Assembly: GCA_910587905.1 (NCBI GenBank)
Contig: CAJUOF010000252.1
Span: 1-5,242, forward strand
DNA length: 5,242 nt
Reading direction: 5' to 3'
Origin: an uncultured Lachnospiraceae bacterium
GTDB lineage: Bacteria > Bacillota_A > Clostridia > Lachnospirales > Lachnospiraceae
The position numbers were made by a program, and so were the translations under genes. This document shows, one piece after another, positions 1 through 4,308 of this stretch (the stretch's first letter is position 1; every line of letters starts with the position of its first letter). The notes beneath the pieces were generated by a model. The model had not been told where the DNA came from and ran no database searches. It was given only the letters and a program-made list of their open reading frames with translations.

Positions 1-141
1 CGGGCCGTAGACCATGGTGCTGATGGCCGCGTTGAAGGTGGAAAACCGGTAGGCCTGGCACCGTTCGCACCAGGGAATCATCCCTTCCTTTTCCAGATAC
101 TTTGGCACAAGCTTCGTTCCGCATTCCGTACAGTAAGACAT
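1..141 (-). CDS. Probable zinc-ribbon Nudix hydrolase (N-terminal 47 codons only)
   Basis: Only the first 47 residues are in the window; the gene continues past position 1. The translation starts MSYCTECGTKL and has two CxxC pairs, C4/C7 and C25/C28, forming a zinc ribbon. A QAYRF segment and a run reading STMVYGP follow. This arrangement is typical of Nudix hydrolases that carry an N-terminal zinc ribbon, as in the NADH pyrophosphatase group, which cleave nucleoside diphosphates linked to another group. The Nudix box itself lies outside the window, so the catalytic assignment is inferred from the N-terminal pattern alone. The start is well supported: GGGGAGGA lies 5 bases upstream of the ATG. 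The gene follows the PAP2 phosphatase after a 55-bp gap with no visible terminator, so co-transcription is likely. Other zinc-ribbon proteins cannot be excluded. Confidence 0.6.
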   Translation of the reverse strand, partial: MSYCTECGTKLVPKYLEKEGMIPWCERCQAYRFSTFNAAISTMVYGP

Positions 142-196
142 CCATTCCTCCCCATTTCTGTAAAAATCTCGTTTTCTGAGTTCATCTATGCCTGTA

Positions 197-766
197 TTAT
201 TCCGGCCCGGCCTTTTTCGCCCTCTCCCGCCTTTCCTGTCTGCGGTATAAGTACACCACCAACAGGGCGCTTAGGAAACCTATGGCCGCCCCGGCCAGCA
301 CGTCCGTGGGAAAATGGACACCCACGTACAGCCTGGAAAATCCAATGATCACAGCCAGGATGAGCATCCCCCAGCCAAAGGCCCGCTTCCCCTTCGGAGG
401 AGCCAGGAGAAACACTCCCGCCGCCGCAAAGGCACAGCCCGAATGGCCCGACGGGAAGGAGAAATCCACTTGCTTTTCTATAAGCAGGATCAAATCCGGA
501 AACTGGTCGTAGGGTCTCACCCGCTGCACCAGGTTTTTAAGGCCCAAATTCAAAACCACGGCGTCCACCGCCAGGGCCGCCAACACAAGAAAACCGTAGG
601 TCCTTGTTTTCGGATAAATCGCCAGAAGGATTCCCAGCGCAATAAAGAACCACCCGCCGTTTCCCAGAAAGGTCACCGCCTTCATAAAACCCTCCAGCCA
701 ATCCGCCCGGATGGACTCCTGGATAAAAAACAGAATGTCATGCTCCCACAAGGTAAGCGCCTCCAT
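197..766 (-). CDS. PAP2-family membrane phosphatase (189 aa)
   Basis: This is an integral membrane acid phosphatase of the PAP2 (type 2 phosphatidic acid phosphatase) superfamily. All three signature blocks are intact: K77-x6-RP (R84, P85), PSGH (105-108), and SR-x5-H-x3-D (S144, R145, H151, D155). H108 and H151 are the expected catalytic histidines and D155 completes the relay. Hydrophobic stretches at about 30-51, 58-76, 110-122, 130-146 and 156-174 fit a five- or six-helix bundle, and the C-terminus is strongly basic (RRQERRERAKK). In bacteria such proteins dephosphorylate undecaprenyl pyrophosphate, phosphatidylglycerophosphate or other lipid phosphates; the substrate cannot be read from sequence. 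The frame is open upstream to an ATG at 841, but the ATG at 766 is preferred. It has GGGAGGA 5 bases upstream, and the family begins with a short amphipathic N-terminus. It probably lies in an operon with carbonic anhydrase upstream and the Nudix-like gene downstream. Confidence 0.9.
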   Translation of the reverse strand: MEALTLWEHDILFFIQESIRADWLEGFMKAVTFLGNGGWFFIALGILLAIYPKTRTYGFLVLAALAVDAVVLNLGLKNLVQRVRPYDQFPDLILLIEKQVDFSFPSGHSGCAFAAAGVFLLAPPKGKRAFGWGMLILAVIIGFSRLYVGVHFPTDVLAGAAIGFLSALLVVYLYRRQERRERAKKAGPE

Positions 767-767
767 A

Positions 768-875
768 TCATTCCTCCCGCCCAAGCTCCCGCAGACGGCC
801 CGCCGCCAAACGGGACAGAGCCATCTGGTATCCGACGCCAAAAAGCTGGCGGAACAGGATTCCCCCGTCCGCCAT
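768..875 (-). CDS. Small ORF (35 aa), candidate leader coupled to PAP2 gene
   Basis: This 35-codon frame starts with ATG, reads MADGGILFRQLFGVGYQMAL and ends RELGREE with TGA. It fills nearly the whole gap between carbonic anhydrase (28 bp upstream) and the PAP2 phosphatase. Its TGA is one base before the PAP2 ATG, and its last codons contain the PAP2 ribosome site (GGGAGGA), the usual geometry of translational coupling. The peptide has an amphipathic look: hydrophobic and aromatic residues up to about position 20, then an arginine-rich tail. I do not recognise a family. The weak point is the start, since upstream of the ATG there is only TTTTTAGAAA and no good Shine-Dalgarno. It may be a real small protein, a non-functional leader that tunes PAP2 translation, or chance. 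Confidence 0.38.
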   Translation of the reverse strand: MADGGILFRQLFGVGYQMALSRLAAGRLRELGREE

Positions 876-903
876 TTTCTAAAAACGATCTGAAATTTCT
901 ATG

Positions 904-1467
904 TTAGTCAAAAAACTCCACGGCACCGTCGCTGATCCGGTAGTATGCGCCGCATACCTTCAGGTCATCCCCATCTCCCACTTTGAGACTCTCCTTCAGG
1001 ATGGAAACGCCCCGGTTCACGTTCAGGCAGCAGGCCTTATACTCATCCTTCTCGTCCCCGATGGCCTCGCAGATCTCGTCCGTTATGTACTTGACAAAGC
1101 CTTCCGGTTTGCTGGTGAGAGCCGCACCCACCGCACCGCAGTGCTCATGGCCGAGGACCACCACCAATTTGCAGCCAAGATGATCCGCCGCATACTCCAC
1201 GCTTCCGATCTGATGTTTGTCCATGACGTTTCCGGCCACACGGATCACGAACAGTTCGCCGATCCCCGCAGAGAAAATGCTCTCCGGAATCACCCTCGAA
1301 TCGGAGCAGGCCACAACGATCGCATAGGGATGCTGCCCACCCTCACAGGTGGCCTTTCTCACCTCGGGAGAAACATCTCCGGGATTGGATTTCGCCGATA
1401 AATAGGTCTCATTCCCCTTTTTCAGCCTTTCCAGCGCCTCCGCGGCAGAGATTGCGTTTGCTTTCAT
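904..1467 (-). CDS. Beta-class carbonic anhydrase
   Basis: This is a cytoplasmic zinc enzyme interconverting CO2 and bicarbonate. Counting from the first possible ATG (1470, 188 aa), the beta-class signature is clear: CSDSR at 55-59 gives zinc ligand C55 and the D57/R59 dyad, and HEHC at 108-111 supplies ligands H108 and C111. The block VIRVAGN (75-81) and the opening ALERLKKGN are also typical. Length is normal for a short bacterial beta-carbonic anhydrase. Two ATGs stand in tandem at 1470 and 1467. GGAGG lies 3 bases before the first and 6 before the second, so 1467 (187 aa) is the more likely start. The gene appears to head an operon with the small ORF, PAP2 phosphatase and Nudix-like gene, since no terminator lies between them. 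Upstream is the gap with the tandem repeat. The role may be bicarbonate supply for carboxylations or pH balance, which is inference. Confidence 0.93.
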   Translation of the reverse strand: MKANAISAAEALERLKKGNETYLSAKSNPGDVSPEVRKATCEGGQHPYAIVVACSDSRVIPESIFSAGIGELFVIRVAGNVMDKHQIGSVEYAADHLGCKLVVVLGHEHCGAVGAALTSKPEGFVKYITDEICEAIGDEKDEYKACCLNVNRGVSILKESLKVGDGDDLKVCGAYYRISDGAVEFFD

Positions 1468-1550
1468 CATTTTCCTCCATTTCCGTTATTTCCATAACTG
1501 TATTTGATAAGCCTATCATAACACAAGTCGGAAAAAATGGATAGTCCCTT

Positions 1551-1636
1551 CGAGTTGGGAAGTACCTTTTTTCCTACTCGCCGCGCCGGGCCCTGTCAGC
1601 TTTGCTGACAAATTTCCTCTTGGGCCCGTGTATAAT
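1551..1636 (+). repeat. Tandem structured repeat, unit 1 (86 bp)
   Basis: This is the first of two head-to-tail copies of an 86-bp unit. The unit starts CGAGT and runs to TATAAT. It contains an outer hairpin A (1551-1580, CGAGT...ACTCG ends) and then a nested structure B. In B, CGGGCCC (1587-1593) can pair with GGGCCCG (1622-1628), enclosing a perfect 7-bp hairpin, TGTCAGC/GCTGACA with a TTT loop (1594-1610). Against unit 2 there are 7 differences in 81 aligned bases. Six fall in hairpin A and one in the inner stem; the stretch 1573-1631 matches with a single change. Strand is given as plus because substitutions keep G-U pairing on that strand. The function is unknown. It may be a dispersed intergenic repeat, a small RNA or an RNA-processing element. 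Confidence 0.85.
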
Positions 1637-1717
1637 CGAGTGGGGAAGCCTCTTCTTCCCTACTCGCCGCGCCGGGCCCTGTCGGCTTTGCTGACAAATT
1701 TCCTCTTGGGCCCGTGT
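1637..1717 (+). repeat. Tandem structured repeat, unit 2 (81 bp conserved)
   Basis: This is the second copy, beginning exactly 86 bp after the first. Hairpin A is nearly perfect here: a 12-bp stem, 1637-1648 with 1655-1666, with one G-T (G-U in RNA) position at 1642/1661 and a 6-base loop CCTCTT. Structure B repeats: CGGGCCC (1673-1679) with GGGCCCG (1708-1714), around the hairpin 1680-1696 with a TTT loop and one G-T position (1684/1692). Similarity stops at GTGT (1717), where unit 1 continued into TATAAT and this copy reads GCATAAAA and runs into the flagellin terminator. A truncated third unit is not visible. Two copies are too few and too structured for a CRISPR array. Confidence 0.85.
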
Positions 1718-1721
1718 GCAT

Positions 1722-1757
1722 AAAAAAGCAGCTTCGGCTATCCGCCTGGCTGCTTTT
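1722..1757 (-). terminator. Intrinsic terminator of the flagellin gene
   Basis: On the minus strand, AAAAGCAGC pairs with GCTGCTTTT (9 bp, 1749-1757 with 1724-1732). A further CGG/CCG stem lies inside the loop, and the T run extends to six bases. It begins about 35 bases past the flagellin stop codon, as expected for a monocistronic transcript. On the plus strand the hairpin is followed only by TTTTC, so termination in that direction would be weaker. Confidence 0.85.
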
Positions 1758-1792
1758 CAATCACCAATCACAATTCAATTAGAAAAAACGAT

Positions 1793-2659
1793 TCAAGCAT
1801 TCTGAAGAAGCGTAAGTACACTCTGAGGCACGGCGTTTGCCTGGCTCTGCATGGATACCGTGGCCTGCATCAAGATATTCTGGGAAGTGAACTGCGTAAA
1901 CTCATCCGGCATATTGGCATCGCGGATCCTGCTCTCAGATGCCTGCATGTTCTCAGCCGTCACACTCAGACTGTTGTGGGTATGATCCAGATGGTTCTGG
2001 GCAGAACCAAACTCGGAACGAACTACAGTCACAGCCTGCACTGCCTGGGCAATGGTATCGATCGCCGCGTTGGCCAACTCCGGCGTCCCAAGCTCCATAT
2101 CGGTATTGCCGTCCTTGCCTCTGAGACCAAGAGCCGTGGAACCCATATAATACCGCGTCACTTCCATAGTCTCCTCTCCCGACGGACCAATCTGGAATGT
2201 CACCTTATCACTCGCTTCCGGGGGCTCAATCAGAGGCGGTTTGCCGGAATCGAACAGCGCATTCTCATTGAAATTCGTATTCTCACAAATCCGATCGATC
2301 TCCTCCAGAATTTCCTGCTTCTCCAGATCCACATTCGCTCTCGCAACAGTGTTGAAGGTGCCGTTGGCAGACTCAATCGCCAGAGTCTCCAGACGGTGGA
2401 GCATAGCGTGAACCTCCTGCAGCGCTCCCTCACCTGTATTTACCATGCCAACTCCGTCGGCTGCATTGCGCATAGCCTGGTTCAGTCCGGCAATCTGGGA
2501 GCGCATCCCCTCGGAAATGGCCAACCCTGCCGCATCATCGCCTGCACGTACAATACGATATCCGGAAGACAGCTTCTCCAAGGATTTTCCCAACTTCGTC
2601 TTGACAATTCCCTGGTTCCTCGATGTATTCATACCTGAAATATTGTGTGCAATACGCAT
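1793..2659 (-). CDS. fliC: Flagellin (short, D0/D1-only, 288 aa)
   Basis: This is the structural subunit of the flagellar filament, exported unfolded through the flagellar type III system. The N-terminal D0/D1 region (1-135) carries the hallmarks: MRIAHNISGMNTSRN, SLEKLSSG (26-33), the RAGDDAAGLAISE block (38-50), and ADGVGMVNTGEGALQEV (67-83). The C-terminal D1/D0 region carries ESRIRDANM (242-250), NILMQA, and SQANAVPQSVLTLL (272-285). Between them only about 80 residues form a small linker, so the surface D2/D3 domains of enterobacterial flagellin are absent. R89, L93 and E113 match, without gaps, the Salmonella FliC residues R90, L94 and E114 that contact TLR5. C125 is unusual for a flagellin. 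The ATG is supported by AAGGGGTGA 8-9 bases upstream. It has its own sigma-28-type promoter and terminator and no flagellar neighbours, so it is an orphan flagellin locus; hag is an equivalent name. Confidence 0.96.
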   Translation of the reverse strand: MRIAHNISGMNTSRNQGIVKTKLGKSLEKLSSGYRIVRAGDDAAGLAISEGMRSQIAGLNQAMRNAADGVGMVNTGEGALQEVHAMLHRLETLAIESANGTFNTVARANVDLEKQEILEEIDRICENTNFNENALFDSGKPPLIEPPEASDKVTFQIGPSGEETMEVTRYYMGSTALGLRGKDGNTDMELGTPELANAAIDTIAQAVQAVTVVRSEFGSAQNHLDHTHNSLSVTAENMQASESRIRDANMPDEFTQFTSQNILMQATVSMQSQANAVPQSVLTLLQNA

Positions 2660-2694
2660 AAACTTTCTTCACCCCTTGGTCTTCTATTTTGCCG

Positions 2695-2717
2695 CCTGTA
2701 CTCATGTGGATTACAGG
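2695..2717 (-). other. Inverted repeat in flagellin 5' leader
   Basis: CCTGTA (2695-2700) and TACAGG (2712-2717) form a perfect 6-bp stem with an 11-base loop. It lies between the predicted start of the flagellin transcript (about 2738) and its ribosome site (about 2670-2678). It could be a leader hairpin affecting stability or translation, or a protein-binding site. There is no T run after it, so it is not a terminator. Confidence 0.4.
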
Positions 2718-2744
2718 TATCTTTTATTATGTCCTATGTTATTT

Positions 2745-2771
2745 TTATCGGCGGATTTTTTGAAGACATAA
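2745..2771 (-). promoter_or_regulatory. Sigma-28 (FliA/SigD)-type flagellin promoter
   Basis: The minus strand carries GCCGATAA (complement of 2745-2752), an exact match to the -10 box of flagellar sigma-28 promoters. Fifteen bases upstream, where TAAA is expected, the sequence is TTAT (2768-2771), a weak match. Transcription would start near 2738, giving a leader of about 80 bases before the flagellin ATG. The strong -10 and its place directly before a flagellin gene make the call likely despite the poor -35. Confidence 0.75.
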
Positions 2772-2804
2772 GAAAAATGTTTGAATTCCATAATAAAAAA
2801 GAGA

Positions 2805-3422
2805 CTATAAGGCCCCTCGAAGTTTTAAGAGTGCCCCCTTTTCAATCCGGCTTACATAGGAACGGCTGATTCCAAGGACAGCCGCCACCTCCCTCTGTGT
2901 ATGCTCCTTTTGACCAAACAGCCCGTAGCGCATGGCGATCACCTGCTTTTCCCGGCCACTCAAAGTCTCCTGAAAAGCGTGATACATCCTGCGGATATCC
3001 TGGTCAGTGGAAACCTTTTCTGTCATGTCCCTGCTTTCCGCCTCGATCACGTCCACCAGGCTGATGGCATTTCCCTCTTTGTCCACGCCGATGGGCTCAT
3101 AGAGGGAGACCTCCCGCCCCCGTTTCCGCTCCGCCCGGAGAAACATGAGGATCTCGTTGTCAATGCATTTGGCCGCGTAGGTCCCCAGCCGGCTCGCCCG
3201 GTCCGGGTTGAAGGTGTCGACGGCCTTGATCAGTCCGATGGTCCCGATGGAGATCAAATCTTCCATCTCATAATCCGTCTGACTGTATTTTTTCACAATA
3301 TGGGCCACCAGACGCATGTTTCTCTCGATCAGGACATGCTTTGCTTCCTGTTCCCCCTGTCTGAACTGCTCTAAAAAAATTTTTTCCTCGGAAATTGTCA
3401 GGGGTTTTAAGAAAGTCTTCAT
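2805..3422 (-). CDS. sigK: RNA polymerase sporulation sigma factor, sigma-K type
   Basis: This is a sigma-70-family factor that directs RNA polymerase to late mother-cell sporulation genes. Numbered from the ATG at 3422 (205 aa), region 2 spans about 30-100: ERNMRLVAHIVKKY (33-46), DLISIGTIGLIKAVDTFNP (55-73), then TYAAKCIDNEILMFLR (81-96). The linker PIGVDKEGNAISLVDV (110-125) is characteristic of sigma-K rather than sigma-E. Region 4 (about 150-205) has REKQVIAMRYGL and the helix-turn-helix TQREVAAVLGISRSYVSRIE (175-194). Unlike Bacillus pro-sigma-K there is no hydrophobic pro-sequence; homology begins at residue 7, as reported for Clostridioides difficile. The gene is not interrupted by a skin-type element. 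The frame also opens at a TTG (3440), but GGAG (3432-3435) precedes the ATG, and a sigma-K-like promoter would start transcription near 3445, too close for the TTG. The C-terminus ends soon after the HTH, slightly shorter than Bacillus. Confidence 0.92.
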   Translation of the reverse strand: MKTFLKPLTISEEKIFLEQFRQGEQEAKHVLIERNMRLVAHIVKKYSQTDYEMEDLISIGTIGLIKAVDTFNPDRASRLGTYAAKCIDNEILMFLRAERKRGREVSLYEPIGVDKEGNAISLVDVIEAESRDMTEKVSTDQDIRRMYHAFQETLSGREKQVIAMRYGLFGQKEHTQREVAAVLGISRSYVSRIEKGALLKLRGAL

Positions 3423-3451
3423 GAAACACTGCTCCGGCAAGTTCTTTCTTA

Positions 3452-3479
3452 TAGTCTATGCCGGGACAGCTTTCGCAGT
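3452..3479 (-). promoter_or_regulatory. Candidate sigma-K (or sigma-E) promoter of sigK
   Basis: On the minus strand, AC (3478-3479) lies 17 bases before CATAGACTA (3452-3460). The known sigma-K pattern is AC, 16-17 bases, then CATAnnnTA, so both elements and the spacing fit. The -10 also partly fits the sigma-E form CATAnAnT, but no sigma-E -35 is obvious. The predicted start near 3445 leaves a 22-base leader containing GGAG before the ATG. Autoregulation of sigK is known in Bacillus subtilis; its presence here is inference from these short motifs. Confidence 0.55.
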
Positions 3480-3506
3480 GCTTTTACACATTTTTATTTT
3501 TTTTGA

Positions 3507-3552
3507 CAGGACAAGACGGCGAAGCCCGGATGGGCTGCGCCGCCTTGTCCTG
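3507..3552. repeat. Long imperfect inverted repeat between zinc-ribbon gene and sigK
   Basis: The three stem blocks are CAGGACAAG/CTTGTCCTG (9 bp), CGGCG/CGCCG (5 bp) and AGCCC/GGGCT (5 bp). Single mismatches separate them and GGAT is the apex loop, giving 19 pairs over 46 bases. It lies about 28 bases past the zinc-ribbon protein stop and about 50 bases before the sigK promoter. On both strands the T run comes before the hairpin and an A run comes after it, the reverse of an intrinsic terminator. It may still block transcription, protect an mRNA 3' end, or be a REP-like dispersed palindrome. Confidence 0.8.
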
Positions 3553-3579
3553 CAAAAAACTCCACGCCGTCATTTCATG

Positions 3580-4161
3580 TCATGCTTTTCCCCCGTATCC
3601 TGCCTCGATGGCCTCAAACTCCTTCTCGTTGTTCATAACGAAGCTTCTTGTGATAAACCAAAACACACTGCCCACCGCTCCGATGATCCCGCCAACGATC
3701 AGGTTGTAGACTAAGTTGATCACGAGTCCGGCAAGGGGACGGTACTTTTTGACGATCCCCACCGGATGGTCGAGCACTTCTTTGCTGTACTTGAAATCCC
3801 TGCTGCATACATAAAAGTTCACCGCGGCGACGATCAGGATGATGACACCCATTCCACTTCGCTCGGCCCCCGCGTTTGCAATGCCGAACGCAGAACCCAG
3901 CGTATCAAGCTGGGAGCCCTCATTGATCAGAGTAAATCCCACGAGAACCTGGATTGCCGCAACGACGCACCAGACGATCGCCTCCACCCGCACCTTTTTG
4001 GAAAGCTGCAGCACCAGTTCCTCCGTCCCCTGCCGCACCGGGCGGCCGGAAACCGCAGCGTCCTCCCGGCCGGTCCTGGATACGCCGGACACCGCCGCCC
4101 CGCAGGTGGGACAGAATTTTTCACTCCCCTTTACCTTTGCTCCACATTCCGGACAATACAT
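3580..4161 (-). CDS. Zinc-ribbon membrane protein of unknown function (193 aa)
   Basis: The protein starts MYCPECGAKVKG and has a complete zinc-ribbon (double zinc finger) with C3, C6, C17 and C20. A flexible Ser/Gly/Arg-rich linker (about 24-48) follows, then three hydrophobic segments at about 60-79, 103-120 and 143-171; the last is long enough for two short passes. An acidic tail with EFEAIEAGYGGKA closes the protein. Such zinc-ribbon plus membrane-helix proteins are common in Firmicutes and mostly uncharacterised, so I assign no function. The frame is open further upstream to an ATG at 4224, but 4161 is preferred. AAAGGAGGA stands 6 bases before it, and the 4224 ATG would lie inside the promoter. 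It is divergent from the XRE regulator and probably under its control, judging from shared motifs in the spacer. It looks monocistronic, followed by a long inverted repeat. Confidence 0.85.
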   Translation of the reverse strand: MYCPECGAKVKGSEKFCPTCGAAVSGVSRTGREDAAVSGRPVRQGTEELVLQLSKKVRVEAIVWCVVAAIQVLVGFTLINEGSQLDTLGSAFGIANAGAERSGMGVIILIVAAVNFYVCSRDFKYSKEVLDHPVGIVKKYRPLAGLVINLVYNLIVGGIIGAVGSVFWFITRSFVMNNEKEFEAIEAGYGGKA

Positions 4162-4212
4162 GTTTCTTCCTCCTTTGTCTTTCTTTGGATTGATTGTCTT
4201 TCCATCTTCTTT

Positions 4213-4241
4213 ATTATAGTTCATAAACTTCTTATAGTCAA
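4213..4241 (-). promoter_or_regulatory. Sigma-A promoter of the zinc-ribbon membrane protein
   Basis: On the minus strand, TTGACT (4236-4241) and TATAAT (4213-4218) are separated by exactly 17 bases, a near-perfect housekeeping promoter. Transcription should start near 4206, giving a leader of about 45 bases to the ATG at 4161. Copies of the TTATAGT motif overlap both boxes, which suggests that this strong promoter is repressed by a bound regulator. Confidence 0.85.
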
Positions 4242-4299
4242 TATTCGCTTCTTATGGTGCATTCATGAATGAATAAAAAAAGCTTATACTACCTATAAG
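4214..4299. promoter_or_regulatory. Candidate operator array for the XRE regulator
   Basis: The divergent spacer contains repeated CTTATAGT-like sites: TTATAGT (4214-4220), CTTATAGT (4231-4238), CTTATGGT (4251-4258), CTTATACT (4283-4290) and, inverted, ACCTATAAG (4291-4299). The last two form a perfect palindrome, CTTATA-5-TATAAG. A separate 12-bp perfect palindrome CATTCATGAATG occupies 4260-4271. The first two sites overlap the -10 and -35 of the zinc-ribbon gene, and the last touches the XRE gene's Shine-Dalgarno (AAGGAGG, 4297-4303). Binding by the adjacent regulator is inference. TATACT (4285-4290) may be the XRE gene's own -10, with a poor -35. Confidence 0.5.
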
Positions 4300-4308
4300 G
4301 AGGCAGCT

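Larger units (their letters stand above)
1468..1792. other. Gene-free gap between carbonic anhydrase and flagellin
   Basis: No credible coding frame is seen on either strand. From left to right the gap holds the carbonic anhydrase ribosome site (GGAGG, 1474-1478), an AT-rich stretch at about 1490-1545, the two 86-bp structured repeats, and the flagellin terminator. For the carbonic anhydrase promoter the best -10 candidate on the minus strand is TATGAT, the complement of about 1520-1525. The base run expected for its -35 box (TATCCA at 17-bp spacing) is poor, so I do not list a promoter separately. Confidence 0.6.

Noticed and set aside
767..841. N-terminal extension of the PAP2 protein to an ATG at 841
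   Set aside because: The extra 25 residues are not family-like, there is no ribosome site at 841, and a good GGGAGGA precedes the ATG at 766.
314..907. Open frame on the plus strand opposite PAP2
   Set aside because: It is a shadow of the conserved PAP2 gene with no family resemblance.
1507..1518. Imperfect dyad GATAAGCCTATC upstream of carbonic anhydrase as an operator
   Set aside because: It has two mismatches in a 12-bp dyad and no second copy, so it is not distinguishable from chance.
1551..1717. CRISPR array
   Set aside because: There are only two copies, the unit is 86 bp with internal hairpins, there are no unique spacers of constant length, and no cas genes.
1976..2638. Long open frame on the plus strand opposite flagellin
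   Set aside because: It is antisense to a clear flagellin gene, its translation is low-complexity shadow sequence, and it lacks a ribosome site.
2785..2812. Intrinsic terminator after sigK
   Set aside because: A T6 run follows the stop on the minus strand, but only a 3-4 bp stem can be formed before it.
3423..3440. TTG start of sigK at 3440
   Set aside because: The extra six residues are outside the homology, the ribosome site is weak, and the candidate promoter would leave only about five leader bases.
4162..4224. Upstream start of the zinc-ribbon protein at 4224
   Set aside because: It would overlap the TATAAT box of the gene's own promoter, while AAAGGAGGA stands before 4161.
3766..4272. 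Plus-strand open frame opposite the zinc-ribbon protein
   Set aside because: It is a reverse-strand shadow; the minus-strand product has an intact C4 ribbon, helices, promoter and ribosome site.
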